Assembly: GCF_047303325.1 (NCBI RefSeq)
Contig: NZ_JBKBEX010000003.1
Span: 305,398-369,397, forward strand
DNA from: Polaromonas sp047303325
Lineage (GTDB): Bacteria > Pseudomonadota > Gammaproteobacteria > Burkholderiales > Burkholderiaceae_C
Direction: 5' to 3'
DNA: 64,000 bases
Part shown: piece by piece, positions 9,069 through 17,969 of the stretch
How positions within the stretch are numbered: the stretch's first letter is position 1
Layout: each line of letters starts with the position of its first letter
Notes under the pieces: model-generated
What the model was told of the DNA's origin: nothing
What the model saw: only the letters and a program-made list of their open reading frames with translations
Databases searched by the model: none
Made by a program: the position numbers and the translations under genes

Positions 9069-10231
9069 TACACCCCCCGCTGCCTGTCGGCGCGGAATTG
9101 CGCGCTGAATTCGCCGAAACGGCCGGCATCCAGCGCGTCGCGCACTTCCTGCATGAGGTTCAGGTAGTAATGCAGGTTGTGGATGCTGGACAGCATGGGG
9201 CCCAGCATTTCGCCGCAGCGGTCCAGGTGGTGCATATAGGCGCGCGAAAAATTCTTGCAGGTGTAGCAGCTGCAGGTCGCATCCACCGGCTGGTCTTCGG
9301 TTTTGTAGCGCGCGTTGCGAATCTTCAAATCACCGAAGCGGGTGAACATATGGCCGTTGCGGGCATTGCGCGTCGGCATCACGCAGTCGAACATATCGAC
9401 GCCGGCGGCTACCCCCTCGACCAGGTCCTCGGGCGTGCCCACGCCCATGAGGTAACGCGGCTTGTTGGCGGGCAGACGGTGCGGCGTGTGCGCCATGATG
9501 CGCTGCATCTCTTCCTTGGGCTCGCCCACGCTGACGCCGCCTACGGCGTAACCCGGCAGGTCCAGTTCGACCAGCGCGTCCAGCGATTCCTGGCGCAGGT
9601 TTTCAAACATGCCGCCCTGCACAATGCCGAAGAGCGCGTTGGGGTTCTCCAGCTTGTTGAACTCGGCGATGCAGCGCCCGGCCCAGCGCAGGCTCAGTTC
9701 CATGGAGTGGCGCGCTTCGCTTTCGGTGGTGATGTGGCCCTTGGTGTCGTAAGGCGTGCATTCGTCGAATTGCATCACGATGTCGCTGTTGAGCACCGTC
9801 TGGATCTGCATGGAGATTTCGGGCGTCAGGAACAGCTTGTCGCCGTTGACAGGTGAGGCGAACTTCACGCCCTCTTCGGAAATCTTGCGCATCTCGCCCA
9901 GCGACCAGACCTGGAAGCCGCCACTGTCGGTCAGGATGGGCTTGTTCCAGCTCTCGAACTTGTGCAGGCCGCCGAACTGCTGCATCACGTCCAGGCCGGG
10001 CCGCATCCAGAGGTGGAAGGTGTTGCCCAGGATGATTTGCGCGCCCATGTCGTGCAACGACTGCGGCATCACGCCCTTGACCGTGCCGTAGGTGCCGACC
10101 GGCATGAAGATAGGGGTTTGCACCACGCCGTGGTTGAGTGTCAGTTTGCCGCGCCGGGCGTAGCTGCCGAGGTAGGCGCCGGCCTTGTCGTCCGGGCTGG
10201 TGTCGGTCTTCAGAACTTCAAATTCGAGCAT
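9068..10231 (-). CDS. tgt: Queuine tRNA-ribosyltransferase
   Basis: This 387-residue enzyme exchanges guanine 34 for the queuosine precursor preQ1 in tRNAs with GUN anticodons. Family motifs are complete. They include LTDSGGFQVWSL with the active-site Asp, and DMFDCVMPTRNARNG with the nucleophile Asp. The zinc site is CSCYTCKNFSRAYMHHL (three Cys and a His). Length is usual for bacterial Tgt. queA, the next step in the same pathway, lies upstream on the same strand with 54 bases between, so the order queA-tgt is conserved. Confidence 0.97.
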   Translation of the reverse strand: MLEFEVLKTDTSPDDKAGAYLGSYARRGKLTLNHGVVQTPIFMPVGTYGTVKGVMPQSLHDMGAQIILGNTFHLWMRPGLDVMQQFGGLHKFESWNKPILTDSGGFQVWSLGEMRKISEEGVKFASPVNGDKLFLTPEISMQIQTVLNSDIVMQFDECTPYDTKGHITTESEARHSMELSLRWAGRCIAEFNKLENPNALFGIVQGGMFENLRQESLDALVELDLPGYAVGGVSVGEPKEEMQRIMAHTPHRLPANKPRYLMGVGTPEDLVEGVAAGVDMFDCVMPTRNARNGHMFTRFGDLKIRNARYKTEDQPVDATCSCYTCKNFSRAYMHHLDRCGEMLGPMLSSIHNLHYYLNLMQEVRDALDAGRFGEFSAQFRADRQRGV

Positions 10232-10285
10232 CTTGGGATTGTCGCAGGTGTAAGCCGGCGCCTTAAGGCCCCGTCGGGGGAAGGT

Positions 10286-11347
10286 TCAGGGGGTTTTACG
10301 CGCCAGCAGCATGGCGTCGCCATAGCTGAAAAAGCGGTAGCGCTGCTCGATCGCATGCCGGTACAGCGCCATGATGTGCTCGTAGCCCGAAAACGCGCTG
10401 ACCAGCATCATCAAGGTACTTTTGGGCAGGTGGAAGTTGGTCAGCAACAGGTCCACCACGGCGAACTCAAAGCCCGGCGTGATGAAGATGTTGGTGTCGT
10501 TGCACTCGGGGCCGAACTTGGCGTGCGACTCCAGCGCGCGGACCGTGGTGGTGCCCACCGCCACCACGTGGCCGCCGCGCGCCTTGCAGGCAGCAATGGC
10601 TTCCCGGGTGGCCGGGGGCACCTCAAAGCGCTCAAAGTGCATGGTGTGCTCGGCGATGTTCTCGGCCTTGACCGGCTGGAAGGTGCCCGCGCCCACGTGC
10701 AGGGTCACGCTGGCGCGCCGGATGCCGCGCGCCTCCAGTTCGACCAGCACGGCCTCGTCAAAATGCAGCGCGGCCGTGGGCGCCGCCACGGCGCCGGGGT
10801 TTTTGGCAAATACGGTCTGGTAGCGCTGCTCATCCTCGGCGGAATCGGTATGCGTGATGTAAGGCGGCAGCGGCACATGGCCGTGCTGCGCCATCAGCGC
10901 GTAGGGGTCGCTGCTCAGGCGGAAGCGGTACAGCGGCCCGCTTTCTTCGGGCCAGCGGCCCAGCAAGGTGGCGGTAAAGCCGCCGTCCATCTGCAGCACC
11001 GCGCCCGGCAGCGGTTTTTTGCTGACCTTCATGTGGGCGGCGACTTCGTGGCCCTGGTCCGCATGGGGCGACAGCACCCGCTCTATCAGCAGCTCCAGCT
11101 TGCCGCCGCTGGCTTTCTGGCCGAAGAGGCGGGCCTTGACCACCTTGGTGTCGTTAAAGACCAGCAGGTCGCCGGGCTGCAGCAGGCCGGGGAGTTCGGT
11201 GAAACGCCGGTCCACCGGCGGGCTGCCCTGCCCGTCAAGCAGGCGCGAGGCGCTGCGCTGGGCGGCGGGGTGCTGGGCTATGAGTTCTTCGGGCAGCGTG
11301 AAATCAAAATCGCTGAGGCTGAAATGGGGCTTCATCTTCATGTTCAT
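10286..11347 (-). CDS. queA: S-adenosylmethionine:tRNA ribosyltransferase-isomerase
   Basis: A protein of about 353 residues that transfers the ribosyl part of SAM to preQ1 in tRNA, giving epoxyqueuosine. Typical motifs are FDFTLPEELIAQHPA at the N-terminus, DLLVFNDTKVVKARLFG, HVGAGTFQPV, and NFHLPKSTLMMLVSAF near the end. Starts at 11347, 11341 and 11335 (MNM, MKM, MKP) are all possible. The divergent recG starts at 11365, leaving only 17-29 bases between the two start codons. Confidence 0.96.
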   Translation of the reverse strand: MNMKMKPHFSLSDFDFTLPEELIAQHPAAQRSASRLLDGQGSPPVDRRFTELPGLLQPGDLLVFNDTKVVKARLFGQKASGGKLELLIERVLSPHADQGHEVAAHMKVSKKPLPGAVLQMDGGFTATLLGRWPEESGPLYRFRLSSDPYALMAQHGHVPLPPYITHTDSAEDEQRYQTVFAKNPGAVAAPTAALHFDEAVLVELEARGIRRASVTLHVGAGTFQPVKAENIAEHTMHFERFEVPPATREAIAACKARGGHVVAVGTTTVRALESHAKFGPECNDTNIFITPGFEFAVVDLLLTNFHLPKSTLMMLVSAFSGYEHIMALYRHAIEQRYRFFSYGDAMLLARKTP

Positions 11348-11364
11348 GAAGGCACAATTGTCCC

Positions 11365-13515
11365 ATGCCGCCACCTGGAGCCTCCGCCCGCAAAACCGCC
11401 CCGCCCGAGGCTTTGGCCAGGGAGCCGGCCGCGCCCCAGGCCAAGCCCGAAAAAGCCCCGGCCAAGTCGCCGGCGCAAAAAGCCCTCGAAAAGCTGGGCC
11501 TGCGCCGCGACATCGATCTGGCCCTGCACCTGCCCCTGCGCTACGAGGACGAAACCCGCATCGTGCGCCTGGCCGACACGCGCGACGGCGACATGGCGCA
11601 GATCGAGGGCGTGGTGACGCACAGCGACATCGCTTTCCGCCCGCGCCGCCAGCTGCGTGTCGTTGTGGACGACGGCAGTGGCACCTGCACGCTGCGCTTC
11701 CTCAATTTTTACCCCGCGCATCAGAAGACGCTGAGCGTGGGAGCGCGCGTGCGTGTGCGCGGTGAGGTGCGCGGCGGTTTTGTGGGCCGCGAGATGATCC
11801 ACCCGAGTTTCAGGCTGGCCGAGGGCGAGCTGCCGGGCGCGCTGACGCCGGTCTATCCCACGGTGGCCGGCCTGCCGCAGAACTATTTGCGCAAGGCGGT
11901 GCTCAGCGGGCTGTTCCGCGCCGACCTGCGCGAGACGCTTCCCCAGGAAGTGCTGGGTAAGGGCCTGCCGCAAGCCCTGTGGAGCCTGCGCGAGGCGCTG
12001 CAGTTCCTGCACCACCCGACGCCCGACGTGTCGCTGGCCACGCTGGAAGACCGCAGCCACCCGGCCTGGCAGCGCCTGAAAGCCGAGGAACTGCTGGCCC
12101 AGCAGCTGTCGCAGCTGCAGGCCAGGCGCATACGCGCGGCCATGCGCGCGCCGGCGCTCACGGGCCCGGCCATGCGCGGCCCGCAATGCACGCTGGAAGA
12201 ACAATTGCTGGAGCGCCTGCCCTTCCGGCTCACCGCGGCCCAGCGGCGTGTTTGCGGCGAAATCGAGGCGGACCTGAAGAAAAACATCCCCATGCACCGC
12301 CTGCTGCAGGGCGACGTGGGCGCCGGCAAGACTGTGGTGGCGGCACTGGCTGCGGCACGCTGCATGGATGCGGGCTGGCAGTGCGCGCTGATGGCACCCA
12401 CCGAAATCCTGGCCGAGCAGCACTTCCGCAAGCTCATAGGCTGGCTGGAGCCCCTGGGCATCAAGACGGCCTGGCTGACCGGCAGCCAGAAGGCCAAGGA
12501 GCGGCGCGAGATGCTGGCCATGATTGAAAGCGGCGACGCCGGCCTGGTGGTGGGCACGCATGCGGTGATCCAGGACAAGGTGAAGTTCAAGAACCTGGCC
12601 CTGGCCATCATCGACGAGCAGCATCGCTTCGGCGTGGCACAGCGCCTGGCCCTGCGCAGCAAGATGACCGAAGGCGGGGAGGAACCCCATTTGCTCATGA
12701 TGACCGCCACGCCGATCCCGCGCACCCTGGCCATGAGCTACTACGCCGACCTCGACGTCTCCACCATCGACGAGCTGCCGCCCGGCCGCACACCCATCGT
12801 GACCAAGGTGGTTAGCGACGCGCGGCGCGATGAGGTGATCACGCGCATACGCGGCCAGCTTGCCGAGGGAAGGCAGATTTACTGGGTCTGTCCGCTGATC
12901 GAGGAAAGCGAGTCCATAGACCTCGTCAACGCGACCCAGACCCATGAAGCCCTGAGCGCGGCCCTGCCCGGCGTGATGGTCGGTTTGCTGCATTCGCGCA
13001 TGCCGCTGGCTGAAAAAAAGGCCGTCATGACGCTGTTCACCGGCGGGCAGATGGGCGTGCTGGTCAGCACCACGGTGATTGAAGTCGGCGTGGATGTGCC
13101 CAATGCCTCGCTGATGGTGATCGAACACGCCGAGCGCTTCGGCCTGAGCCAGCTGCACCAGCTGCGCGGCCGGGTCGGGCGCGGGGCGGCGGCTTCGGCC
13201 TGCGTACTGCTGTATTCCACCGGCGATGCGCCCCGGCTAGGCGAGATGGCGCGCGAGCGCCTCAAGGCCATGGCGCAGACCAACGACGGCTTCGAGATTG
13301 CCCGGCGCGACCTGGAAATCCGCGGGCCGGGCGAATTCCTGGGCGCGCGGCAGTCGGGCGCGCCCTTGCTGCGCTTTGCCGATCTGGCCACCGACACGGA
13401 ATTGCTGGCCTGGGCGCGCGGCCTGGCACCCGCAATGCTGGACCAGCACCGGCAACTGGCGAATTTGCACATAGCCCGCTGGTTGGGTGGAAAATCGGAG
13501 TACCTGAAGGCCTGA
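11365..13515 (+). CDS. recG: ATP-dependent DNA helicase RecG
   Basis: A 716-residue helicase that remodels stalled replication forks and branched DNA. An Ala/Pro/Lys-rich extension (about 40 residues) precedes the wedge/OB domain. Walker A GDVGAGKT is at about residues 315-322 and the DEQH box (IIDEQHRFG) at about 417. TATPIPRTLAM and the RecG-specific TVIEVGVDVPNAS and QLRGRVGRG motifs follow. The first ATG is used, but a later start is possible because the leading 40 residues are low-complexity and the divergent queA is so close. Confidence 0.96.
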   Translation: MPPPGASARKTAPPEALAREPAAPQAKPEKAPAKSPAQKALEKLGLRRDIDLALHLPLRYEDETRIVRLADTRDGDMAQIEGVVTHSDIAFRPRRQLRVVVDDGSGTCTLRFLNFYPAHQKTLSVGARVRVRGEVRGGFVGREMIHPSFRLAEGELPGALTPVYPTVAGLPQNYLRKAVLSGLFRADLRETLPQEVLGKGLPQALWSLREALQFLHHPTPDVSLATLEDRSHPAWQRLKAEELLAQQLSQLQARRIRAAMRAPALTGPAMRGPQCTLEEQLLERLPFRLTAAQRRVCGEIEADLKKNIPMHRLLQGDVGAGKTVVAALAAARCMDAGWQCALMAPTEILAEQHFRKLIGWLEPLGIKTAWLTGSQKAKERREMLAMIESGDAGLVVGTHAVIQDKVKFKNLALAIIDEQHRFGVAQRLALRSKMTEGGEEPHLLMMTATPIPRTLAMSYYADLDVSTIDELPPGRTPIVTKVVSDARRDEVITRIRGQLAEGRQIYWVCPLIEESESIDLVNATQTHEALSAALPGVMVGLLHSRMPLAEKKAVMTLFTGGQMGVLVSTTVIEVGVDVPNASLMVIEHAERFGLSQLHQLRGRVGRGAAASACVLLYSTGDAPRLGEMARERLKAMAQTNDGFEIARRDLEIRGPGEFLGARQSGAPLLRFADLATDTELLAWARGLAPAMLDQHRQLANLHIARWLGGKSEYLKA

Positions 13516-13585
13516 GGGATAGGCCTGGGGGTAAATAAAGCCATGAATTCGACAACATGTCCTTCAGGACGAAAGAGGAGAAAAG

Positions 13586-14167
13586 ATGAACTGGATGAGC
13601 AAATGCGTTGCCCTGGTAGTGGCCGTGACCCTGGCCGGCTGTGCCGGGACCAAATTCGTGCGTCCGACAGAGAGCGAACTCACGCTGGGCAAGACCACCG
13701 AGCAGGAAGCCATGGCGCGCCTGGGCAAACCCTTCCAGGAGGCGTCAGGCCTGTCCAACGGCAAGCAGACCCGCACGCTGAGCTACGCCTACGCTTCCAT
13801 GGGGGCCCAGGCCAAGACAGCGGGCGTGACGCCGGTTCATGCCCTGACCCTGGTGTTCAGCGAGGGCAAGCTGGTCTCCAAGTCCTATCTCTCCAACCTG
13901 AAGGAAGACGCCACCGATTTTGACGACCGCAAGGTGCCCTTGATCGAGGTCGGCAAGACCAGTGTGGCCCAGGTCAATGCCCTGTTCGGGCCGGCGCCGG
14001 GCGAGGCGATTTTCCCCGCGATCAAGCAACCGACGGGCCGTGCCGCGATTTACACCTACCAGGAGATGAGGGGCTTCACGCCCAGCCATAAAACCCTGAC
14101 CGTGGTGTTTGACCCCCAAGGTATCGTGGCCGACGTGGACTACAAGAACCAGGGCAAGTGGAAATAG
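13586..14167 (+). CDS. Lipoprotein with two SmpA/OmlA-like repeats
   Basis: This 193-residue protein has a signal peptide ending in lipobox LAGC (about residue 19). The mature part contains two similar blocks: LTLGKTTEQEAMARLGKP and, about 90 residues later, IEVGKTSVAQVNALFGPA. Each is followed by a beta-rich stretch (TLSYAYASM..LTLVFSEGKLV and IYTYQEM..LTVVFDPQGIV). This layout matches the BamE/SmpA-type fold. RBS AGGAG lies at 13573. A role in envelope assembly or stress is inference. Confidence 0.72.
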   Translation: MNWMSKCVALVVAVTLAGCAGTKFVRPTESELTLGKTTEQEAMARLGKPFQEASGLSNGKQTRTLSYAYASMGAQAKTAGVTPVHALTLVFSEGKLVSKSYLSNLKEDATDFDDRKVPLIEVGKTSVAQVNALFGPAPGEAIFPAIKQPTGRAAIYTYQEMRGFTPSHKTLTVVFDPQGIVADVDYKNQGKWK

Positions 14168-14193
14168 GCAAAAGCCTAGAATCGCGAAACGCC

Positions 14194-15192
14194 ATGACGC
14201 TGACCGAACTCAAATACATCGTCGCCGTTGCCCGGGAAAAGCATTTCGGCAAGGGCGCCGATGCCTGCCATGTTTCACAGCCCACGCTCAGTGTGGCCAT
14301 CAAGAAGCTGGAAGAGGAGTTGCAGGTCAAGCTGTTTGAGCGCAATGCCAATGAAATCACGGTCACCCCGCTGGGCGAGGAGATCGTGCGCCAGGCGCAG
14401 AGCGTGCTCGAGCAGGCCGACAACATCCGTGAAATCGCCAAGCGCGGCAAGGACCCGCTGGCCGGCCCGCTGCGCCTTGGCGTCATTTACACCATCGGCC
14501 CTTACCTGCTGCCCGACCTGGTGCGCCAGGCCATCGCGATGACGCCGCAGATGCCGCTGATGCTGCAGGAGAACTTCACCGTCAAGCTGCTCGAGGAGCT
14601 GCGCACCGGCGAGATCGACTGCGCCATCCTGGCCGAGCCCTTCCCCGACGCCAACCTGGCGATCGCGCCGCTCTATGACGAGCCCTTCATGGCGGCCGTG
14701 CCCAGCGCGCATGCGCTGGCCGCGCGCAAGGGCGTGACGGCCGAGGAGCTCAAGAAGGAAACCATGCTGCTGCTGGGTACGGGCCACTGCTTTCGCGACC
14801 ATGTGCTCGAGGTCTGCCCCGAGTTCGCGCGCTTTTCCAGCAGCACCGAGGGCATACGCAAAAGCTTCGAGGGCTCCTCGCTGGAGACCATCAAACACAT
14901 GGTAGCCGCCGGCATGGGCATCACGTTGGTGCCGCGCCTGGGTGTGCCCAAGGAGGCCCTGCTGGAACAGGCACCCGCCAAAAAGACCGCCAGAGGGAAA
15001 GCCGCCACAGCCCGCAACGGCGTTGCGGCCGAGCAGCCCTCTTTCATCAAATACCTGCCTTTTGATGGCGAAGTGCCGAGCCGGCGCGTGGTGCTGGCCT
15101 GGCGGCGCAGCTTCACGCGTTATGAAGCCATTGCCGCACTGCGCAATGCGATTTATGCCTGCGAGCTGCCCGGCGTCATCCGCCTGTCTTGA
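14194..15192 (+). CDS. oxyR: Hydrogen-peroxide sensor OxyR (LysR family)
   Basis: A 332-residue LysR-type regulator. The N-terminal helix-turn-helix is TELKYIVAVAREKHFGKGA..QPTLSVAIKKLEEEL. The redox pair of OxyR falls exactly at Cys199 (GTGHCFRDH) and Cys208 (LEVCPEF), the E. coli numbering, so peroxide sensing by disulfide is well supported. ATG 14194 gives the standard N-terminus MTLTELKYIV. Odd point: a basic Ala-rich insertion at about residues 262-281 (KKTARGKAATARNG) is absent from typical OxyR. A Dps-like gene follows 92 bases downstream, a common OxyR target. Confidence 0.95.
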   Translation: MTLTELKYIVAVAREKHFGKGADACHVSQPTLSVAIKKLEEELQVKLFERNANEITVTPLGEEIVRQAQSVLEQADNIREIAKRGKDPLAGPLRLGVIYTIGPYLLPDLVRQAIAMTPQMPLMLQENFTVKLLEELRTGEIDCAILAEPFPDANLAIAPLYDEPFMAAVPSAHALAARKGVTAEELKKETMLLLGTGHCFRDHVLEVCPEFARFSSSTEGIRKSFEGSSLETIKHMVAAGMGITLVPRLGVPKEALLEQAPAKKTARGKAATARNGVAAEQPSFIKYLPFDGEVPSRRVVLAWRRSFTRYEAIAALRNAIYACELPGVIRLS

Positions 15193-15284
15193 ATCCCGCC
15201 TATGACGCGCATTGACGGCGGCTGTTGCGGCCGTCGTCGCGATTTCGTTAAAGTTGCCCCCTGAATTTTAAAAAAGGAAACACC

Positions 15285-15809
15285 ATGGCCAAGTCTTCCG
15301 CCAAACCAGCGAGCAAACCCGCCGGGAAAGCCGCCCCCTCCATCAACATCGGCATCAGTGAAAAAGACCGCGCGGCCATCGCCAAGGGCCTGAGCCGCCT
15401 GCTCGCCGACACTTACACGCTCTACCTCACCACCCACAACTTCCACTGGAACGTGACGGGGCCTATGTTCAACACGCTGCACCTGATGTTCATGACGCAG
15501 TACACCGAACTCTGGGCCGCGGTCGACCCCGTCGCCGAACGCATCCGCTCGCTGGGCCATCCCGCGCCGGGCTCTTACGCGCAGTTCAGCAAGCTGGCTT
15601 CGATTCCCGATGTGCCGGTGGTGCCGCCCAAGGCTCTCGAGATGGTGCGCATCCTGGTGCAGGGCCATGAGGCCGTGGCGCGCACCGCGCGCGAGTTGTT
15701 CCCGCTGGCTGACAAGGCCGGTGACGAGCCGACGGCCGATTTGCTGACGCAGCGCCTGACGGTGCACGAGCAGACCGCGTGGATGCTGCGTTCTCTCCTA
15801 GAAGAGTGA
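15285..15809 (+). CDS. dps: Dps-like DNA-protecting ferritin
   Basis: This 174-residue ferritin-like protein carries the Dps ferroxidase motif THNFHWNVTGPMFNTLH and partner acidic residues in YTELWAAVDPVAERI. The N-terminus (about 25 residues) is rich in Lys, Ala, Ser and Pro, like the DNA-binding tails of Dps proteins. It stores iron, removes peroxide and shields DNA. The gene follows oxyR and is preceded by an AAAAAAGGAA ribosome-binding site. The ubiA start lies one base after its stop. Confidence 0.92.
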   Translation: MAKSSAKPASKPAGKAAPSINIGISEKDRAAIAKGLSRLLADTYTLYLTTHNFHWNVTGPMFNTLHLMFMTQYTELWAAVDPVAERIRSLGHPAPGSYAQFSKLASIPDVPVVPPKALEMVRILVQGHEAVARTARELFPLADKAGDEPTADLLTQRLTVHEQTAWMLRSLLEE

Positions 15810-15810
15810 A

Positions 15811-16686
15811 GTGCCTGCCGGCTTGTTAAAGCAAAAGCTTCATCTTTACCTGCAACTGATCCGTTGGAACCGCCCGGCGGGTTGGCTGCTGCTGCTGTGG
15901 CCCACGCTGTCGGCGCTGTGGGTGGCTTCGCACGGTTTTCCGGGCTGGCACCTGGTGGCGGTGTTTACGCTGGGAACCATCCTGATGCGCAGCGCCGGCT
16001 GCTGCGTCAACGATGTGGCCGACCGGGACTTCGACCGCCACGTCAAACGCACGGCCCAGCGGCCCGTGACCAGCGGGGCGCTGTCGGTGCGCGAGGCGCT
16101 GGTGGTGGGCGCGGTGCTGGCGCTGCTGGCCTTTGGCCTGGTGCTGAGCACCAACACCGCCACCATCGCCTGGTCGTTTGCCGCGCTGGCGATCGCGCTG
16201 GCCTACCCTTTTGCCAAGCGTTATGTGTCCATGCCGCAGGCGGTGCTGGGCGTGGCCTTCAGCTTCGGCATTCCCATGGCCTTTGCCGCCGTGCAATCGC
16301 GTGTGCCGCTGCTGGCCTGGGTGTTGCTGCTGGGCAATCTGTTCTGGGTGGTGGCTTACGACACCGAATACGCCATGGTGGACCGCGACGACGACCTCAA
16401 GATAGGCATGAAGACCTCGGCCATCACGCTGGGCCGTTTTGACGTGATGGCGGTGATGTTGTGTTACGCCGCCTACCTGGCGGTCTGGGCCTGGGCCCTG
16501 CTTGATGCCGTCGGGCAGCTGCCCGTTTTCTGGGTTGCCATGGGCGCGGCTTTGCTGCAGGCCTTGTGGCATGGCTGGCTGATCCGCAAGCGTGGGCGCG
16601 AGGAGTGCTTCAAGGCTTTTCGGCTCAACCACTGGCTGGGTTTTGCGGTGTTTGCGGGCATCGTCCTGTCTTACCTGGGGCGCTGA
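15811..16686 (+). CDS. ubiA: 4-hydroxybenzoate octaprenyltransferase
   Basis: A 291-residue integral membrane prenyltransferase of ubiquinone synthesis. The two Asp-rich magnesium/diphosphate motifs are present: NDVADRDFDRHV and DTEYAMVDRDDD. About eight hydrophobic helices are visible. The start is GTG 15811, one base past the dps stop, so the genes are probably coupled. A strong hairpin with a T-run follows 26 bases after the stop. Confidence 0.94.
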   Translation: MPAGLLKQKLHLYLQLIRWNRPAGWLLLLWPTLSALWVASHGFPGWHLVAVFTLGTILMRSAGCCVNDVADRDFDRHVKRTAQRPVTSGALSVREALVVGAVLALLAFGLVLSTNTATIAWSFAALAIALAYPFAKRYVSMPQAVLGVAFSFGIPMAFAAVQSRVPLLAWVLLLGNLFWVVAYDTEYAMVDRDDDLKIGMKTSAITLGRFDVMAVMLCYAAYLAVWAWALLDAVGQLPVFWVAMGAALLQALWHGWLIRKRGREECFKAFRLNHWLGFAVFAGIVLSYLGR

Positions 16687-16712
16687 CCGCCCAAGACCCG
16701 GAAGGCGCCCAT

Positions 16713-16741
16713 AAAAAAGCCCGCTTGAAGCGGGCTTTTTT
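16713..16741. terminator. Bidirectional rho-independent terminator
   Basis: A perfect stem AAGCCCGC/GCGGGCTT with loop TTGA is flanked by A6 on the left and T6 on the right, so it can end transcription from ubiA and from the convergent small gene at 16759. Confidence 0.92.
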
Positions 16742-16758
16742 GCGTCAGCGTGGGCTGA

Positions 16759-16983
16759 TCAGACGGCGGCCTTCTTGGCCTTTGCCTTGCGCTTGGCTTT
16801 CTTGGCCTTTGCTTTTGCCTTGGTGGCGGGGGCTGCTTTTTGGGCAGGTGCTGCTGCAGGCGCGGCGGCGGGGGCTGCTGCAGGTGCGGCGGCAGGAGCC
16901 TGGGCCGATGCGGACGTGGAAATCACGGCCAGGGGCATGGCGAGGACGGCTGCGCTGATGAGGGTGGACAGGAATTTGTTCAT
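16759..16983 (-). CDS. Small exported Ala/Pro/Lys-rich protein
   Basis: This 74-residue protein has a signal peptide (MNKFLSTLISAAVLAMPLAV) with likely cleavage after SASAQA. The rest is an AAPAAAP repeat stretch followed by a Lys/Ala tail (KAKAKKAKRKAKAKKA). ATG 16983 is preceded by GGAGC. Such small, very basic periplasmic proteins are common in Burkholderiales and their role is not known. A convergent terminator sits beyond its stop. Confidence 0.65.
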   Translation of the reverse strand: MNKFLSTLISAAVLAMPLAVISTSASAQAPAAAPAAAPAAAPAAAPAQKAAPATKAKAKAKKAKRKAKAKKAAV

Positions 16984-17126
16984 GTGAAGCTCCGGATGTT
17001 GGAAAAAGTTGTAACGCGGATGCCGCCGGGGGTGTGCCACTGTGTGTGGACCAAGACAAGCTGCACGTACGCCTGTATTCAACGCCTGCCCCGGCCGGGT
17101 GGTTGACGCGCCCGGGGCTGGCGGGC

Positions 17127-17963
17127 TCAGGCGCCGCCGAATTCGTCGCCCAGTTCGGCAGCGCGCTGCCGGGCGGCATGAATGGCGCGCATGAACTGCA
17201 TCTTGACGCGGTCCTGCTCCATCGATGTCAGCGCAGCGTAAGTCGTCCCGCCCTTGGAGGTGACCCGCGCGCGCAGCTCCTGCGGGGGCTCGTCCGAAGC
17301 CTGTGCCAGCGCCGAAGCGCCCACAAACGTGCCGATCGCGAGCTGGCGCGCCTGCGCGGGGGGCAATCCCATGTCGGTGCCCGCCTCAATCATGGCCTCG
17401 ATGAAATAGAACACGTAGGCCGGGCCCGAGCCGGACAGCGCGGTGACCGCATCGAGTTGGGCCTCTTCGGCCAGCCACAGAAAGTCGCCCGTGGGCTTGA
17501 GTACTTTTTCAATCGCCTGCCGGTCGGCGCCGGTGACGGCTTCGCGGGCGAACAGGGCCGTCATGCCTTTGCCGACCAGCGCCGGCGTGTTGGGCATGGC
17601 GCGCACCACGCGCTCCGTGCCCAGCCAGTGCGCGATGCTGCCGGAGCGCACGCCGGCCGCCACGCTCAGGTGCAGCGCGGTTTTGGTATGAAAGCGCGTT
17701 TGCAGGGCCGCATCCTTGAAAACCTGCGGTTTGACGGCCCAGACCACCAGGCCGGCGGCGGCCAGCCAGGCGCCCGGGCCTTCGTGGACCTGCACGCCGA
17801 ATTGCCGCGTGAGTTTGGCGCGCTGCTCGGCGAAAGGCTCGACCACCTGGATCTGGCCGGCCGGCAGCCCCTGCTTGAGCAGGCCGCCCAGGATGGCGCT
17901 GGCCATGTTGCCGCCGCCTATGAAGGCGATGTGTTCGTTGCTTGCGCGAGAAGTGGAAGTCAT
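17127..17963 (-). CDS. proC: Pyrroline-5-carboxylate reductase
   Basis: A 278-residue enzyme that makes proline from pyrroline-5-carboxylate with NAD(P)H. The Rossmann motif IAFIGGGNMASAILGGL is at the N-terminus. The C-terminal dimer domain has ALSGSGPAYVFYFIEAM and VTSKGGTTYAALTSME, both diagnostic of ProC. The phytase-like gene stops 7 bases before its start, so the two are in one operon. Confidence 0.96.
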   Translation of the reverse strand: MTSTSRASNEHIAFIGGGNMASAILGGLLKQGLPAGQIQVVEPFAEQRAKLTRQFGVQVHEGPGAWLAAAGLVVWAVKPQVFKDAALQTRFHTKTALHLSVAAGVRSGSIAHWLGTERVVRAMPNTPALVGKGMTALFAREAVTGADRQAIEKVLKPTGDFLWLAEEAQLDAVTALSGSGPAYVFYFIEAMIEAGTDMGLPPAQARQLAIGTFVGASALAQASDEPPQELRARVTSKGGTTYAALTSMEQDRVKMQFMRAIHAARQRAAELGDEFGGA

Positions 17964-17969
17964 GTGTTG

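Noticed and set aside
15214..15235. GACGGC/GCCGTC hairpin between oxyR and dps as a terminator
   Set aside because: The stem is short, the loop is large, and no T-run follows, so a terminator cannot be supported.
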